In this document: positions 8,860-18,864 of the stretch, piece after piece
Numbering within the stretch: the first letter of the stretch is position 1
Layout of the letters: every line of letters begins with the position of its first letter
Source of the DNA: Gammaproteobacteria bacterium
GTDB taxonomy: Bacteria > Pseudomonadota > Gammaproteobacteria > Pseudomonadales > Azotimanducaceae
NCBI GenBank assembly: GCA_009840545.1
Contig: VXNM01000009.1
Location: 64,559 to 128,558, forward strand
DNA length: 64,000 nucleotides
Direction: 5' to 3'
The notes under the pieces: generated by a model
Database searches by the model: none
What the model was told of the DNA's origin: nothing
The model's input: only the letters and a program-made list of their open reading frames with translations
Position numbers and translations under genes: made by a program

Positions 8860-9444
8860 TTAGTAGTAGGCGTTGTCCGTAAATGTGTGATCTGTAGCGT
8901 CTTTTATTCCCTTCAGGTCCGGGACTTGTGCTAGCAATGTGGACTCGACACCCTGTTTCAGAGTTATATCGACCGCCGCACAGCCCTGACAGCCGCCTCC
9001 GAATTGTAGAACCGCAGTGTCTCCGTCGATAACGTCCACCAACATCACCATGCCACCGTGTGCGGCGAGGCCGGGGTTAATCTCGTTATACAAGACGTAG
9101 TTAATACGTTCCTCTATGGACGCGTTCGGACCAACCTTGGGTACGCGAGCATTGGGAGCCCTAACAGTAATTTGCCCCCCCATCTTGTCTTCGCGGAAGT
9201 CAACCACTGCTTCTTCCAAGAAAGGCAAGCTCTTCTGGTCGTACCACACGGTAAATTTGTCGTACTGAAACGATTGATCTTCGTCGCGATGCTCGCCTGG
9301 TCGACAGTAGGCTAAGCAGGTTTCAGCGTTTGGAGTGCCCGGTTCGGCTACGAATATACGAATGCCGCATCCGTCTTCCTCGTTCGATAGCAGTTGGACG
9401 AGATAGTCCTGAGCCGCTTCTGATATGTCTACTAATTGCTCCAT
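8860..9444 (-). CDS. nfuA: Fe-S cluster carrier protein NfuA
   Basis: A 194-aa two-domain protein of iron-sulfur cluster delivery. The N-terminal part (about residues 1-95) is a degenerate A-type carrier domain that has lost most of the usual cysteines; the C-terminal part is a NFU domain with the cluster-binding pair C152-x-x-C155 in GGCQGCAAVD. In the family a homodimer holds one [4Fe-4S] cluster and passes it to apo-enzymes. The same genome segment encodes a client-type [4Fe-4S] enzyme, LeuC. It is a single gene on the minus strand, divergent from metH, with the 150-base gap between them presumably holding both promoters. Confidence 0.93.
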   Translation of the reverse strand: MEQLVDISEAAQDYLVQLLSNEEDGCGIRIFVAEPGTPNAETCLAYCRPGEHRDEDQSFQYDKFTVWYDQKSLPFLEEAVVDFREDKMGGQITVRAPNARVPKVGPNASIEERINYVLYNEINPGLAAHGGMVMLVDVIDGDTAVLQFGGGCQGCAAVDITLKQGVESTLLAQVPDLKGIKDATDHTFTDNAYY

Positions 9445-9594
9445 AACTAAGTACTATAGCAAATCAACGCAGGATTCCCCTATTAGAGTGGGATGCGTTA
9501 CATGAATAGGGATGGGGGCGACTTCAGCAATTTTCAAGTTGCAAAGAATCCCAAATCAATACCATTTCGCACACTTCACCCAGATTCTTAGCAC

Positions 9595-12500
9595 ATGGCG
9601 TCGCCTCTTGAAAGCGCACTGAGAGAACGAATTCTGCTACTCGACGGTGCGACAGGCACAATGCAGCAGCGTCTCGGCCTCACAGAATCAGATTTTCGAG
9701 GCAAGAGATTTTCTGATCATGAATTCGATCTCAAAGGGAACGGAGACGCTCTCTCCCTCAGCAATCCTGAGGTGGTCAAGGATATTCACCTGCACTACTT
9801 GGACGCTGGTGCGGACATTATTGAGACGAACACCTTCTCGGCGACGCGAATTTCGCAAGCTGATTTCGGTCTTGAAGAGTATGTCTACGAGCTCAATCTA
9901 GAGTCTGCAAGAATTGCGCGCGAAGCCGCCCAAGACAGATCCACGACTTCCAAGCCACGCTTCGTTGCAGGCGTACTCGGTCCAACGACTCGCTCAGCAA
10001 GTATTTCGCCTGACGTCAACAATCCTGCCGTTCGCAATGTGCGGTTCGCGGATCTTGTAGCGGCTTACGAAGAAGCCTCACTCGCTCTCATCGAAGGCGG
10101 ATGCGACTTCCTGATGATTGAAACTGTGTTCGATACTTTGAACGCCAAGGCAGCCATTTATGCAATCAATTCGGCGTTTCGAAATAAACGCCGCCAGCTA
10201 CCTGTTATGGTTTCGGGAACCATTACCGACGCCAGCGGACGTACTCTGTCAGGTCAAACATGTGCAGCATTCTGGAACTCCATTAGTCATGCACAACCGT
10301 TAATCGCAGGATTGAATTGTGCCCTTGGCGCAGAAGCTCTGAGGCCCTACGTCGAAGAGGTGTCAAGAATCGCTCCAACCTTTGTTAGCGTCCACCCCAA
10401 CGCCGGTCTTCCCAATGAGTTAGGAGAATACGACGAGACCCCGGAGAGCATGTCTGAAGTTCTCGGCGAAATGGTAGAAGCTGGATTCTTGAATGTGGTA
10501 GGTGGATGTTGCGGAACCACACCGGAACACATTGAGAGCTTCGCCGATCGGATTCAGGGACGAAAACCAAGAGATTTTGCCCAACGCGAACCAGCGCTAA
10601 TGCTATCAGGACTCGAACCGCTCCGAATCGACGAAGAGTCGCTGTTTGTCAACGTAGGTGAACGAACCAACGTAACCGGTTCTGCAAGATTCCGACGCTT
10701 GATTACAGAAAACGACTACAACGCCGCCCTCGAAGTAGCACGAGATCAGGTGATAAACGGGGCCCAGGTTATTGACATCAATATGGACGAAGGTTTGCTC
10801 GATAGTGAAAAAGCGATGCAGACCTTTCTCGACATGTTAGCCGGTGAGCCCGACATCGCCCGTGTTCCAGTCATGATCGACTCGAGCGATTGGAACGTCC
10901 TTGAAACTGGGTTGAGATGTGTGCAGGGTAAGTGCATTGTGAACTCCATTTCTCTGAAGGATGGAGAAGAGCTCTTTCTCAGTCGGGCAGCGACGTGTAA
11001 GGAATTTGGGGCAGCTGTCATCGTCATGGCCTTTGACGAACAAGGTCAAGCTGACAGCCTGGAACGACGGATAGAGATCATCCAACGAGCCTACGACTTG
11101 CTAACAAGCGAAGTGAAATTCGATCCCTGGGACATTATTTTTGATCCCAATGTATTTGCACTCGCGACTGGCCTTGAAGAGCACCGCAACTACGGATTGG
11201 ACTTCATACAAGCATGTGAATGGGTGAGCAAGAATCTTCCTGAATGCCACACATCGGGTGGGATAAGCAACGTCTCGTTTTCGTTCCGCGGCAACGACCG
11301 AGTCCGCGAAGCCATCCATTCAGTATTTCTGTTTCACGCTATAAGAGCAGGATTGACGATGGGAATTGTCAATCCCGGGCAATTGACCGTATACGAAGAC
11401 ATTCCATCAGACCTAAGACAGGCTATCGAAGCAGTTGTCTTGAACCAAAGCGACGACGCTGGCGACCAGCTGTTAGAGCTAGCGCAAATTTACAGCGGTC
11501 GAGGTTCCAGTAGGACCGAAGAATCGCTCGAATGGCGAGAATCAGGTGCTCCAGAACGATTGAGCCACGCGCTTGTTCACGGTATTACCAAGTACATCGT
11601 AGAGGACACTGAAGCTGCTCGACAAATGTATGACCGCGCAATTGAGGTAATCGAGGGACCATTGATGAATGGTATGAACACCGTTGGTGAGCTGTTCGGG
11701 TCTGGCAAGATGTTTCTACCTCAGGTCGTCAAGAGTGCCCGTGTGATGAAGCAGGCAGTTGGCTACCTAGTTCCCTTTATCGAATCGGAAAAGACGCAAA
11801 CGGGATCGATACAACACAAGGGAACCATCGTCATGGCCACCGTAAAAGGTGATGTACACGACATTGGTAAGAACATAGTTGGAGTTGTACTACAGTGCAA
11901 CAACTATCGAGTGGTTGACCTAGGCGTCATGGTGCCAGCAGAAACAATCCTCGCTACCGCGCAGAAGGAAAATGCCGACATCATCGGACTTTCCGGCCTC
12001 ATCACTCCTTCACTCAGCGAAATGGTCCACGTTGCGAGCGAGATGGAGAGACTTGGATTCTCGATTCCACTTCTGATCGGTGGAGCCACTACTTCGAAGG
12101 CGCACACCGCGCTGAGGATTGAGCCCGCTTATTCGGGTCCGGTCGTCTATGTTCCAGATGCATCCAGAAGTGTCGGCGTTGCTGCTGCGCTTCTTTCTGA
12201 TAAGGACAAGTCTCAATTTGTCTCACAGACTCGATCAGAATACGAGGTGATTAGGAAACGACGTGAACGGACTCCACAACGAAAATTACGTTCTCTGGAA
12301 GATGCTCGGAACAACGGCTTCAAATTCGATTGGAATTCGTACCTCCCTCCCTGTCCAAACGTTCTGGAAACAACCAAGATTGAAATAGACTCAGTTTCCG
12401 AACTCGAACCCTACATCGACTGGACGCCTTTTTTCCAATCTTGGTCGCTCGTTGGAAAGTACCCAAAAATACTGGACGACCCTATTGTGGGGAAGTCCGC

Positions 12501-13233
12501 TCGAGACCTTTACTCCGATGCACGGGATTATCTCGCGAAAATGACACTAACGAACACAGTGTCTCTGAAAGGTGTTGTCGGTTTTTGGCCCGCCAACAAC
12601 AAGGGCGACGATGTCATACTTTGGGCCGACTCAGATCGGAAGAGACCTCGCTTAACACTCTTTCATCTGCGTCAACAGCACAGTCAAGAGCAACCAAATC
12701 TGTGTCTTAGTGATTTTGTAGCACCTGGAACAATGGAGGACTATGTTGGAGGGTTCGTAGTTACCGCATCATCCAATTTAAGCTTGGAATCGAACGCAGA
12801 CGACTATGAGCAAATCATGGTTAAAGCACTATTGGACCGACTCGTGGAATCTTTCGCCGAATACCTACACGAATGCGTCAGAAAGCGATATTGGGGCTAC
12901 ATGCCCGACGAGACGCTCGATAATAGTCAGCTCATAGACGAGAAATACCAGGGTATTCGACCAGCACCCGGTTATCCTGCCTGTCCCGATCATCAAGAGA
13001 AACTTACGCTCTTTGAGCTGCTCAATGCCACAGAGGCAACAGGTGCGACTTTAACCGAGAACTTCGCTATGCTACCCGCAGCAACGGTGGCTGGCTGGTA
13101 CTTTTCGCACCCTCAATCAAAATACTTTCCGGTGCAACGAATTCTTGACGACCAACTCATCGACTACGCCAATCGTCGCGGAATTCCTGCTGAGGAGGCC
13201 GTAAAATGGCTGAGCTTTTCAGCTCCTGCGTAA
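9595..13233 (+). CDS. metH: Cobalamin-dependent methionine synthase
   Basis: This enzyme transfers a methyl group from 5-methyltetrahydrofolate via methylcobalamin to homocysteine. All four modules are present in the 1212 aa. The homocysteine domain (1-330) has zinc ligands C242, C305 and C306 in NCALG and GGCCGTT. The pterin domain (about 340-620) begins [11 protein letters not shown]. The cap and cobalamin domain (about 650-890) has DVHDIGKN with the axial ligand H755. The S-adenosylmethionine-dependent activation domain (about 910-1212) has [12 protein letters not shown]. Length is typical. I looked for a cobalamin or SAM riboswitch in 9445-9594 and saw none. The gene implies that the organism makes or imports B12. 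Confidence 0.97.
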   Translation: MASPLESALRERILLLDGATGTMQQRLGLTESDFRGKRFSDHEFDLKGNGDALSLSNPEVVKDIHLHYLDAGADIIETNTFSATRISQADFGLEEYVYELNLESARIAREAAQDRSTTSKPRFVAGVLGPTTRSASISPDVNNPAVRNVRFADLVAAYEEASLALIEGGCDFLMIETVFDTLNAKAAIYAINSAFRNKRRQLPVMVSGTITDASGRTLSGQTCAAFWNSISHAQPLIAGLNCALGAEALRPYVEEVSRIAPTFVSVHPNAGLPNELGEYDETPESMSEVLGEMVEAGFLNVVGGCCGTTPEHIESFADRIQGRKPRDFAQREPALMLSGLEPLRIDEESLFVNVGERTNVTGSARFRRLITENDYNAALEVARDQVINGAQVIDINMDEGLLDSEKAMQTFLDMLAGEPDIARVPVMIDSSDWNVLETGLRCVQGKCIVNSISLKDGEELFLSRAATCKEFGAAVIVMAFDEQGQADSLERRIEIIQRAYDLLTSEVKFDPWDIIFDPNVFALATGLEEHRNYGLDFIQACEWVSKNLPECHTSGGISNVSFSFRGNDRVREAIHSVFLFHAIRAGLTMGIVNPGQLTVYEDIPSDLRQAIEAVVLNQSDDAGDQLLELAQIYSGRGSSRTEESLEWRESGAPERLSHALVHGITKYIVEDTEAARQMYDRAIEVIEGPLMNGMNTVGELFGSGKMFLPQVVKSARVMKQAVGYLVPFIESEKTQTGSIQHKGTIVMATVKGDVHDIGKNIVGVVLQCNNYRVVDLGVMVPAETILATAQKENADIIGLSGLITPSLSEMVHVASEMERLGFSIPLLIGGATTSKAHTALRIEPAYSGPVVYVPDASRSVGVAAALLSDKDKSQFVSQTRSEYEVIRKRRERTPQRKLRSLEDARNNGFKFDWNSYLPPCPNVLETTKIEIDSVSELEPYIDWTPFFQSWSLVGKYPKILDDPIVGKSARDLYSDARDYLAKMTLTNTVSLKGVVGFWPANNKGDDVILWADSDRKRPRLTLFHLRQQHSQEQPNLCLSDFVAPGTMEDYVGGFVVTASSNLSLESNADDYEQIMVKALLDRLVESFAEYLHECVRKRYWGYMPDETLDNSQLIDEKYQGIRPAPGYPACPDHQEKLTLFELLNATEATGATLTENFAMLPAATVAGWYFSHPQSKYFPVQRILDDQLIDYANRRGIPAEEAVKWLSFSAPA

Positions 13234-13293
13234 AGATTCCAGAAAACGCAAACCCGTCAAATCATAGCCACACTTTCGAGGCTAAAGCCTTTT

Positions 13294-14931
13294 ATGCACA
13301 AACTGCTCCGCAGAGGAAAGACGTTAACAACTCTCAGCGAAGAAACTGAAGACTGGCAAAAACAGTCCCGCGATTCCTCTCTAACCAGAGAAGAGGCAAG
13401 AAATCAACTGGCGATCTCGTACGGCTTTTTCTCGTGGCGACAAATGGAAGTTCATGTGCTCTTGCAAAACCAAGAGTTCGATGATTTCCTGTATCTTTCT
13501 TGTCTAACTTACTGTCCCACGGATCGTCCTGGGCTTCGAGAACGGGCACGAGAGATGCTTCTCGAAGATCCGTCATTGGCCGAACGTGACATTCATCATG
13601 CTGCGGCTGTAGGAAACACAAGTGTAGTAGTAAAGCTGCTCGATTCAGATCCGAAACTTGTCAGTCAGCGAGGTGGCTTTTTTGATTGGGAGCCGCTGCT
13701 TTATACCTGTTACTCCCGGCTGAATCTCGCTGAAAACTCAACGTTTGACGTTGCCAAAGTGCTCTTGGAACGCGGTGCGGACGCAAACTCTCACTACATG
13801 TGGGGCGGGCAATACCGTTTTACAGCTCTAACTGGTGCATTTGGAGAAGGCGAGATGGGACCATCCAACCAACCGGAACACCAACGCTGCATTGATCTCG
13901 CGAAGTTGCTTCTCGAAGCTGGAGCGGATCCAAACGACGGACAAACACTCTACAACCGGATGTTCGAACCAGGCCAGTATTGGATTGAACTACTGCTAGA
14001 ACACGGCTTGAATAGCAAACACACCGTAAATTGGCTTGACGAAGACGGCGAACAACTGGTCCCAAGCAAGGAGTGCATACTCGACTATCAATTACGTTGG
14101 GCAATCGAGAAAGGGCATATTGAACGCGCCCGATTGTTGATTGGCGCAGGAGCAAACGTCGCCGCTACAAACCGATTTGGCGACTCGTACTTCACCATCG
14201 CATTCAAGCGAGGCGATCTGGAGTTTGCAGAAGAACTTGCCACGCTTGGGTCGCATCGTCAAAAACTGCCTGAAGTGGAGCAGTTCATTGCTGTTTGTAT
14301 GAGCGGCAACGTTCACGAGGCCCGAGCGTTGCTTGAAGGCAATCCAAACCTTGTCGAGCAAGCCGAGAATGAATTCGCTGACACAGTTGGAAGGGCTGCT
14401 GGTGAGGGAAACCTCACGGGATTGAAGGTCTTCCACGCACTTGGATTCAATCTAAACAAGATGCAGGGTCAAACACCTCTGCATCAAGCAGTACTTGGCG
14501 GACACCTCGACAATGTCAAGTGGCTGGTAGAGATCGGATGCGATCTGGGCATTCGCGATGACGTTCACGGCTCAACTCCATTGCAATGGGCTTTTGCACT
14601 TGGACGGGATGAATGTAGAGATTTTCTGAGTCAGTTTGAGTTAGATCTTTTTGACTCAATACTGTGTGATCGAACCGTTCGCATCAAAGAAATAGTAGAG
14701 TCCGAAAGCAGCGCTCTCGAGCGAACTCTCAAGGAAATGCGAGCTACTCAATACAGCTTCGAAGACGACTGGATGACTCCTCTTGTGTTCGCGATGACGC
14801 GCGAGCGGGTCGAAGCCACCAAGTGTTTATTGAAACTAGGTGCAAATAGAGAGATTACTGCGCCTAGCGGGGAGACTCTCGCCGACTTAGTCAGAAACAA
14901 AGCTCCAAAAGAGATAGCGGACCTCTGGTAG
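13294..14931 (+). CDS. Ankyrin-repeat protein
   Basis: A 545-aa protein with several ankyrin-type units spread over the length, seen as D(V/L)AK(V/L)LLERGADANSH (about 153-168), LAKLLLEAGADPNDG (about 203-217), ARLLIGAGANVAAT (about 280-294), GQTPLHQAVLGGHLDNVKWLVEIGCD (about 390-420) and a last one ending LLKLGANREI. No signal peptide or membrane segment is seen, so a cytoplasmic protein-binding role is likely. The first 60 residues, with a DSSLTREEARNQLA stretch, are not obviously repeats. It follows metH by 60 bases on the same strand and may be co-transcribed. Binding partner unknown. Confidence 0.85.
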   Translation: MHKLLRRGKTLTTLSEETEDWQKQSRDSSLTREEARNQLAISYGFFSWRQMEVHVLLQNQEFDDFLYLSCLTYCPTDRPGLRERAREMLLEDPSLAERDIHHAAAVGNTSVVVKLLDSDPKLVSQRGGFFDWEPLLYTCYSRLNLAENSTFDVAKVLLERGADANSHYMWGGQYRFTALTGAFGEGEMGPSNQPEHQRCIDLAKLLLEAGADPNDGQTLYNRMFEPGQYWIELLLEHGLNSKHTVNWLDEDGEQLVPSKECILDYQLRWAIEKGHIERARLLIGAGANVAATNRFGDSYFTIAFKRGDLEFAEELATLGSHRQKLPEVEQFIAVCMSGNVHEARALLEGNPNLVEQAENEFADTVGRAAGEGNLTGLKVFHALGFNLNKMQGQTPLHQAVLGGHLDNVKWLVEIGCDLGIRDDVHGSTPLQWAFALGRDECRDFLSQFELDLFDSILCDRTVRIKEIVESESSALERTLKEMRATQYSFEDDWMTPLVFAMTRERVEATKCLLKLGANREITAPSGETLADLVRNKAPKEIADLW

Positions 14932-14961
14932 AAATTCTCTCTAAAGATCCCTATAGGTAGC

Positions 14962-15417
14962 TTATGGATCAGCAGGTGTGGCGTAAATCACGATCGCATT
15001 CGCCGCACGGATATTGATGTCCGATTCCAGCGGTTTCCTGTTGGCATCAAGTCGGACATCGTGATATACGGCATCGTCTGGATATTTGTTCAAGTACTCG
15101 TGCAATTCAGCCTTTAGCGTCTCAGGGTCGTTGATTAGTACTCGCGTCGAATATCGAATATCCCGGCCTCGAAGTCTGAATGTAACACTCGGATTGTCTC
15201 GTAGATTGGGCCACCATCCTGCACGCTTGTCCGTATAGCACCGTAGTACTCCATTCTTTTCGACATATCGGAGAGGGACTTCGTAAGCTCTTCCAGACTT
15301 TCGGCCAGTGTACTTGACGACCAAGATGCTGTCGCTGAAGACAAAATGTGCTGGTGAATGTAGTGTCATGCGCATCATTGGATTGAGCACACAAAATAGG
15401 AACTCGGGGATTCTCAC
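14962..15417 (-). CDS. DDN/F420-type nitroreductase-family protein
   Basis: A 151-aa protein with the split-barrel signature VVKYTGRKSGRAYEVPLRY followed by WWPNLRDNPSVTFRLRGRD, which is characteristic of the deazaflavin-dependent nitroreductase (DDN-like) family. These proteins bind F420, FMN or haem in different lineages; the cofactor used here cannot be told and Proteobacteria often lack F420. The GTG start is chosen because AGAGGAAGGAAG lies directly upstream. The gene converges on the ankyrin-repeat gene with a 30-base gap and follows the DUF5916-type gene by 40 bases on the same strand, so the two may share a transcript. Confidence 0.8.
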   Translation of the reverse strand: MRIPEFLFCVLNPMMRMTLHSPAHFVFSDSILVVKYTGRKSGRAYEVPLRYVEKNGVLRCYTDKRAGWWPNLRDNPSVTFRLRGRDIRYSTRVLINDPETLKAELHEYLNKYPDDAVYHDVRLDANRKPLESDINIRAANAIVIYATPADP

Positions 15418-15457
15418 AAACTTCCTTCCTCTTTAGTAGTTCCCCTCTCAACCAAAG

Positions 15458-17980
15458 TCAAGATCCGAATCGATAGCGGAACTTCGCAGCGAAGTTCTCG
15501 TTGTCTGCATCTCTCAAGAGGTCGAAAAGAGTCTCTCCAGTACTGTTATTGGTCATTCCTCTCATTGAAGCTGTCTTTGTGTATACAAGGAATACATCCG
15601 ACATGGGCGCAATTTCCCATCTATAGCGTATCTGCAGCTTAATCTGGGAGACGGCAAAGTCATCCCTGCGCTCCGACGTCGCCTCGCCTGTCGAGACCAG
15701 TTTCGTCGATCCGTTAGGAACCGTATAGAACTCTAACCCCTTACCTTGCAACGATTGCCACTGAAGGTCGAATCGGACTTGCTGAAGTGGTCCCACGAAG
15801 TACTCCGACGATAAGCCAAGTCTTGGACCCCAAGACTCAAACCGTGTATAGCTGCCTCTTCCACGATAACGAAGCCATCCGTCTCGGAATCCCTTGGACA
15901 CCGTGAATAGCAACCGGAAGGATTCGACAGGCTGATAACCCACTCCTGCTCCACCCCACATGAAATAGCCTTCCACAATCTCTTTTCGAAATCCTCCATC
16001 CAATGAGTAGAAAAACTGTTGTGTGTTGTCAGTCACCCAAGCTCCTACGATGTCGTAGGAGAGATCGGTTCGAAACTTTTCAACACGATATGCCACAGAA
16101 TCGTTCAAATGGCTAGGAGATACGCTGAACTGTACGTTCAGTCTATTGAGATTCTTGAACGAGTAGTCACGACCAATAGAGAGATGTGAGTTGGTTTGAT
16201 CTCCTTCAGGATCCCAAATTCCAGCAACATATATCCCTGTACCAATGGCACGCAGATTCTGCATCTTGGGAGAGTAGTTCGTGTGATTAAAGCCATAGGA
16301 AGCTTGAGTCTGGTCATTCCTTGAGTTGTAGCCAAGCGCATTTAGGTTCAGGTTCTCGTCAATGGTCTTCCAAGAGAACGAGTGGCTCATGCGGGGACCA
16401 GTCTTCATAGAGAAATTCGCCGATGCTCCGTAACCCAAGTCTTGACCGTCTACATCCGAAACAAACAGCTGAGCCGACACACTCTTGTTGCCCGATTCGT
16501 CAGCATAGTGACCATCGAATGTGTAGGAAAAGTCGTCTCCTGAAATTTGATCCCAACGCGCTGTAGTCAATACTCCTAGCTTTAAGGTTTGTGGTAGCAC
16601 GTCCTCATAGACTAGTCGGACAACACCGAAGTCGCGTCCAGGCACATTCAAAGAGTAAGGAGCGATGCCTCCCGTAGTTCCGATGGTGGTATCGTCTTCC
16701 CAAGCGCCAAGCAGACCGTAACGCCATTTTCCACTCTGCCCAACTCCTTTCGCTGCTCCTAGAAGGTCAGAGCCTCGCGACAATCTTGAGTAGTCAAGCT
16801 GATCACCAGACTGGAGTTCGGGTATGGAAGGGGGACCACCTATTCTCCGTGAGTGAAACGGGACGGTACCACCTAGCCCTCCTCCGCCGTGGAGGTTGAA
16901 GACTTCTAACCCCTCAGTAAAGAACAATCGCTTGTCGGGGAAAAAAGTCTCGAAAACGGTCAAGTTGATGATCACGTCATCCGCTTCAACAGTTCCAAAA
17001 TCCGGTAACACAGTTCCAGTCAATTGGAAATTAGAAGACGGTCTCCAAAACAAGTCCGCTCCAATGTTCTTTTCGATATCACTCCTGTTCACATCGACTT
17101 TTGTAGACACAAACGGAATAAAGCTCAATTGCTGGCGGGGTGTGACATCGCGCATCACAATGGGCTTCAGGATCGACAGGAATTTGCTTTCTGTTTCGTG
17201 AATCGCGGGCCATGCGTAGTACTCTCCGACCCCTGCAATCCTTCGGGACAAGAACAGTCCCATGGTGCGTTCCTTGTCGGACAGAGGCATGTTGACAATC
17301 GACCAGGGAATGAAGAATTCGGCAGACCAACCATCACTGCGATGTGATGTTCTTCCAGTCCACGCACCATCCCAACTCTTTTGCCACGAGTTTTCTGGTT
17401 GCAACACTCCATCTCTCTTGCTTCCGCCCAAGAAAAGCGTGAAGTAGAAACCGTACTTTCCTTCACCAGATGTGTCGAGTACGATGGTTACGAAGTCACG
17501 ATTCAGAGAACCGCCATCGGGCGCGGAGTGGATTTTTACGAAAGTCGATTCCGGCTGCTCCATATCGAACGAGACATAAAGCCCTCGGTCGTTATAGAAC
17601 ATGCGTACGGTCGTAGCCAATTCCCAAGGTCGCATATTCTCGACCTCTCTGTTGATTAGCCTAAAGTCGTCAATCGATGTAGCTTGAGACCACTCAGACT
17701 CGGCCACTTCTCCATCAATCCGAATGGCAGCATCTTCACCAATTCGCTGAATGTGAACAGGAGTTCGATTCAATCCACTCGTTGTGGCTCCAACTCCAGT
17801 TGATCCGAGCGCCAGAGCAAAAATGAAAAGCCATACACAGGAACTCAAGTTGCGTTGAAAAAAGGACTTGCTTGGACTCCAGTACGCCATTCGCAGACAG
17901 GTTAGAAAAGTTGATCTCATACGCTTCCACAGGCTCGATGTGAACATAGATGTCATTTGGCGTGCACTAACATGTTGCAT
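15458..17980 (-). CDS. Outer-membrane barrel protein with N-terminal CBM9-like domain (DUF5916 type)
   Basis: An 840-aa exported protein. After a signal sequence (FIFALALGSTGVGA, ending near residue 66) there is a CBM9-like domain starting with RIDGEVAESEW and including VRMFYNDRGLYVSFDMEQPE, DFVTIVLDTSGEGKYGFYF and DGWSAEFFIPWSIVNM. The remaining 550 residues are rich in alternating aromatic and polar strands and end in KFRYRFGS, as expected of a beta-barrel. This is the layout of DUF5916 proteins; their substrate is not established. The exact start is uncertain: ATGs at 17980, 17920 and 17890 are all in frame before the signal sequence, and 17920 has a GGAAG just upstream. Confidence 0.85.
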   Translation of the reverse strand: MQHVSARQMTSMFTSSLWKRMRSTFLTCLRMAYWSPSKSFFQRNLSSCVWLFIFALALGSTGVGATTSGLNRTPVHIQRIGEDAAIRIDGEVAESEWSQATSIDDFRLINREVENMRPWELATTVRMFYNDRGLYVSFDMEQPESTFVKIHSAPDGGSLNRDFVTIVLDTSGEGKYGFYFTLFLGGSKRDGVLQPENSWQKSWDGAWTGRTSHRSDGWSAEFFIPWSIVNMPLSDKERTMGLFLSRRIAGVGEYYAWPAIHETESKFLSILKPIVMRDVTPRQQLSFIPFVSTKVDVNRSDIEKNIGADLFWRPSSNFQLTGTVLPDFGTVEADDVIINLTVFETFFPDKRLFFTEGLEVFNLHGGGGLGGTVPFHSRRIGGPPSIPELQSGDQLDYSRLSRGSDLLGAAKGVGQSGKWRYGLLGAWEDDTTIGTTGGIAPYSLNVPGRDFGVVRLVYEDVLPQTLKLGVLTTARWDQISGDDFSYTFDGHYADESGNKSVSAQLFVSDVDGQDLGYGASANFSMKTGPRMSHSFSWKTIDENLNLNALGYNSRNDQTQASYGFNHTNYSPKMQNLRAIGTGIYVAGIWDPEGDQTNSHLSIGRDYSFKNLNRLNVQFSVSPSHLNDSVAYRVEKFRTDLSYDIVGAWVTDNTQQFFYSLDGGFRKEIVEGYFMWGGAGVGYQPVESFRLLFTVSKGFRDGWLRYRGRGSYTRFESWGPRLGLSSEYFVGPLQQVRFDLQWQSLQGKGLEFYTVPNGSTKLVSTGEATSERRDDFAVSQIKLQIRYRWEIAPMSDVFLVYTKTASMRGMTNNSTGETLFDLLRDADNENFAAKFRYRFGS

Positions 17981-18106
17981 AAGAATATGTCTTGAGAGAT
18001 GTAGGGTCTAGCAAAATATTCCAGAAATATCACAAATCGCGATGTTTTTCATGCTCAGAACTCCAACAAAACAGAAAGTACAGTTAATCTGTCTGAATCT
18101 AACTCG

Positions 18107-18808
18107 ATGACCGCCAAATCAAGCACATCAAGTTCCGCTCAGAAGATCGGGACTCTCAATGAGGGCGATCTACACCTCTCACTAAAACTCTTCTATGCCG
18201 ATGATCCATCGCAAATAGAAAGACGCACGAGCAACTACATCGTCGATGTGCTGAAACACGATCAGATAGTCGAAATCCAAACTCGAGGTTTTGGTGCGCT
18301 CCGTAGGAAACTGCCCGCTCTGCTTCAGACTCACAATGTTACATTGGTTCATCCAGTCGCAATTCGAAAAACCATTGTAAAAAGCACTGAAGATGGGGGA
18401 TATTCTCGACGGCTCTCTCCCAAGAAGGGGATCGTCCACGATGTGTTTGATGAATTGGTCTCTCTCCCCACTATGTTAGATGTAGATGGAATGCAGCTCG
18501 ACGTCGTACTTGTACACGAAGAAGAGTTTCGTAGGTTCGACAAACGACGTGCGTGGCGAAGGCGTGGATGGGTAATCGTGGAAAGAAGACTGGTTGAAGT
18601 CGTTTCAACCCGTACCTTCTGCTCGTCAATGCAATTGTTGCTAGAGCTATTCCCTAACCTGCCAAATCAATTTACGACAGAGGACTTGGCAGTAGAAACT
18701 AGAGGCAATAGGTCGTTGGCTCAAAAAGCCGCATATTTCCTGAGGGAGTCCAACTCAATCCACGTTGTCGCAAAACGCGGTAATACTCTCGTTTATGAAC
18801 GGTGCTAA
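18107..18808 (+). CDS. Conserved protein of unknown function (DUF8091-like)
   Basis: A 233-aa soluble protein. I recognise it as a member of a conserved bacterial family of unknown role, from features such as LNEGDLHLSLKLFYA at the start, YIVDVLKHDQIVEIQTRGFGALRRKL, VHPVAIRKTIVK, RRLSPKKGIVHDVFDELVSLP and the very basic RRAWRRRGWVIVERRLVEV. The order acidic D(V)..., then EIQT and a following basic patch is reminiscent of PD-(D/E)XK nuclease-like folds, but this is only a suggestion. The C-terminal 60 residues (FTTEDLAVETRGNRSLAQKAAYFLRES) look like a small helix-turn-helix. It lies 56 bases upstream of the antiporter gene on the same strand. Confidence 0.75.
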   Translation: MTAKSSTSSSAQKIGTLNEGDLHLSLKLFYADDPSQIERRTSNYIVDVLKHDQIVEIQTRGFGALRRKLPALLQTHNVTLVHPVAIRKTIVKSTEDGGYSRRLSPKKGIVHDVFDELVSLPTMLDVDGMQLDVVLVHEEEFRRFDKRRAWRRRGWVIVERRLVEVVSTRTFCSSMQLLLELFPNLPNQFTTEDLAVETRGNRSLAQKAAYFLRESNSIHVVAKRGNTLVYERC

Positions 18809-18864
18809 GGCATCACTGTCCAGAGGACACTCGGCATGAGCGCAACGATCTAGTCGACAACAAC

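Noticed and set aside
9445-9594. Cobalamin or SAM riboswitch before metH
   Set aside because: No B12-box or SAM-box consensus or supporting helices could be recognised in this 150-base gap.
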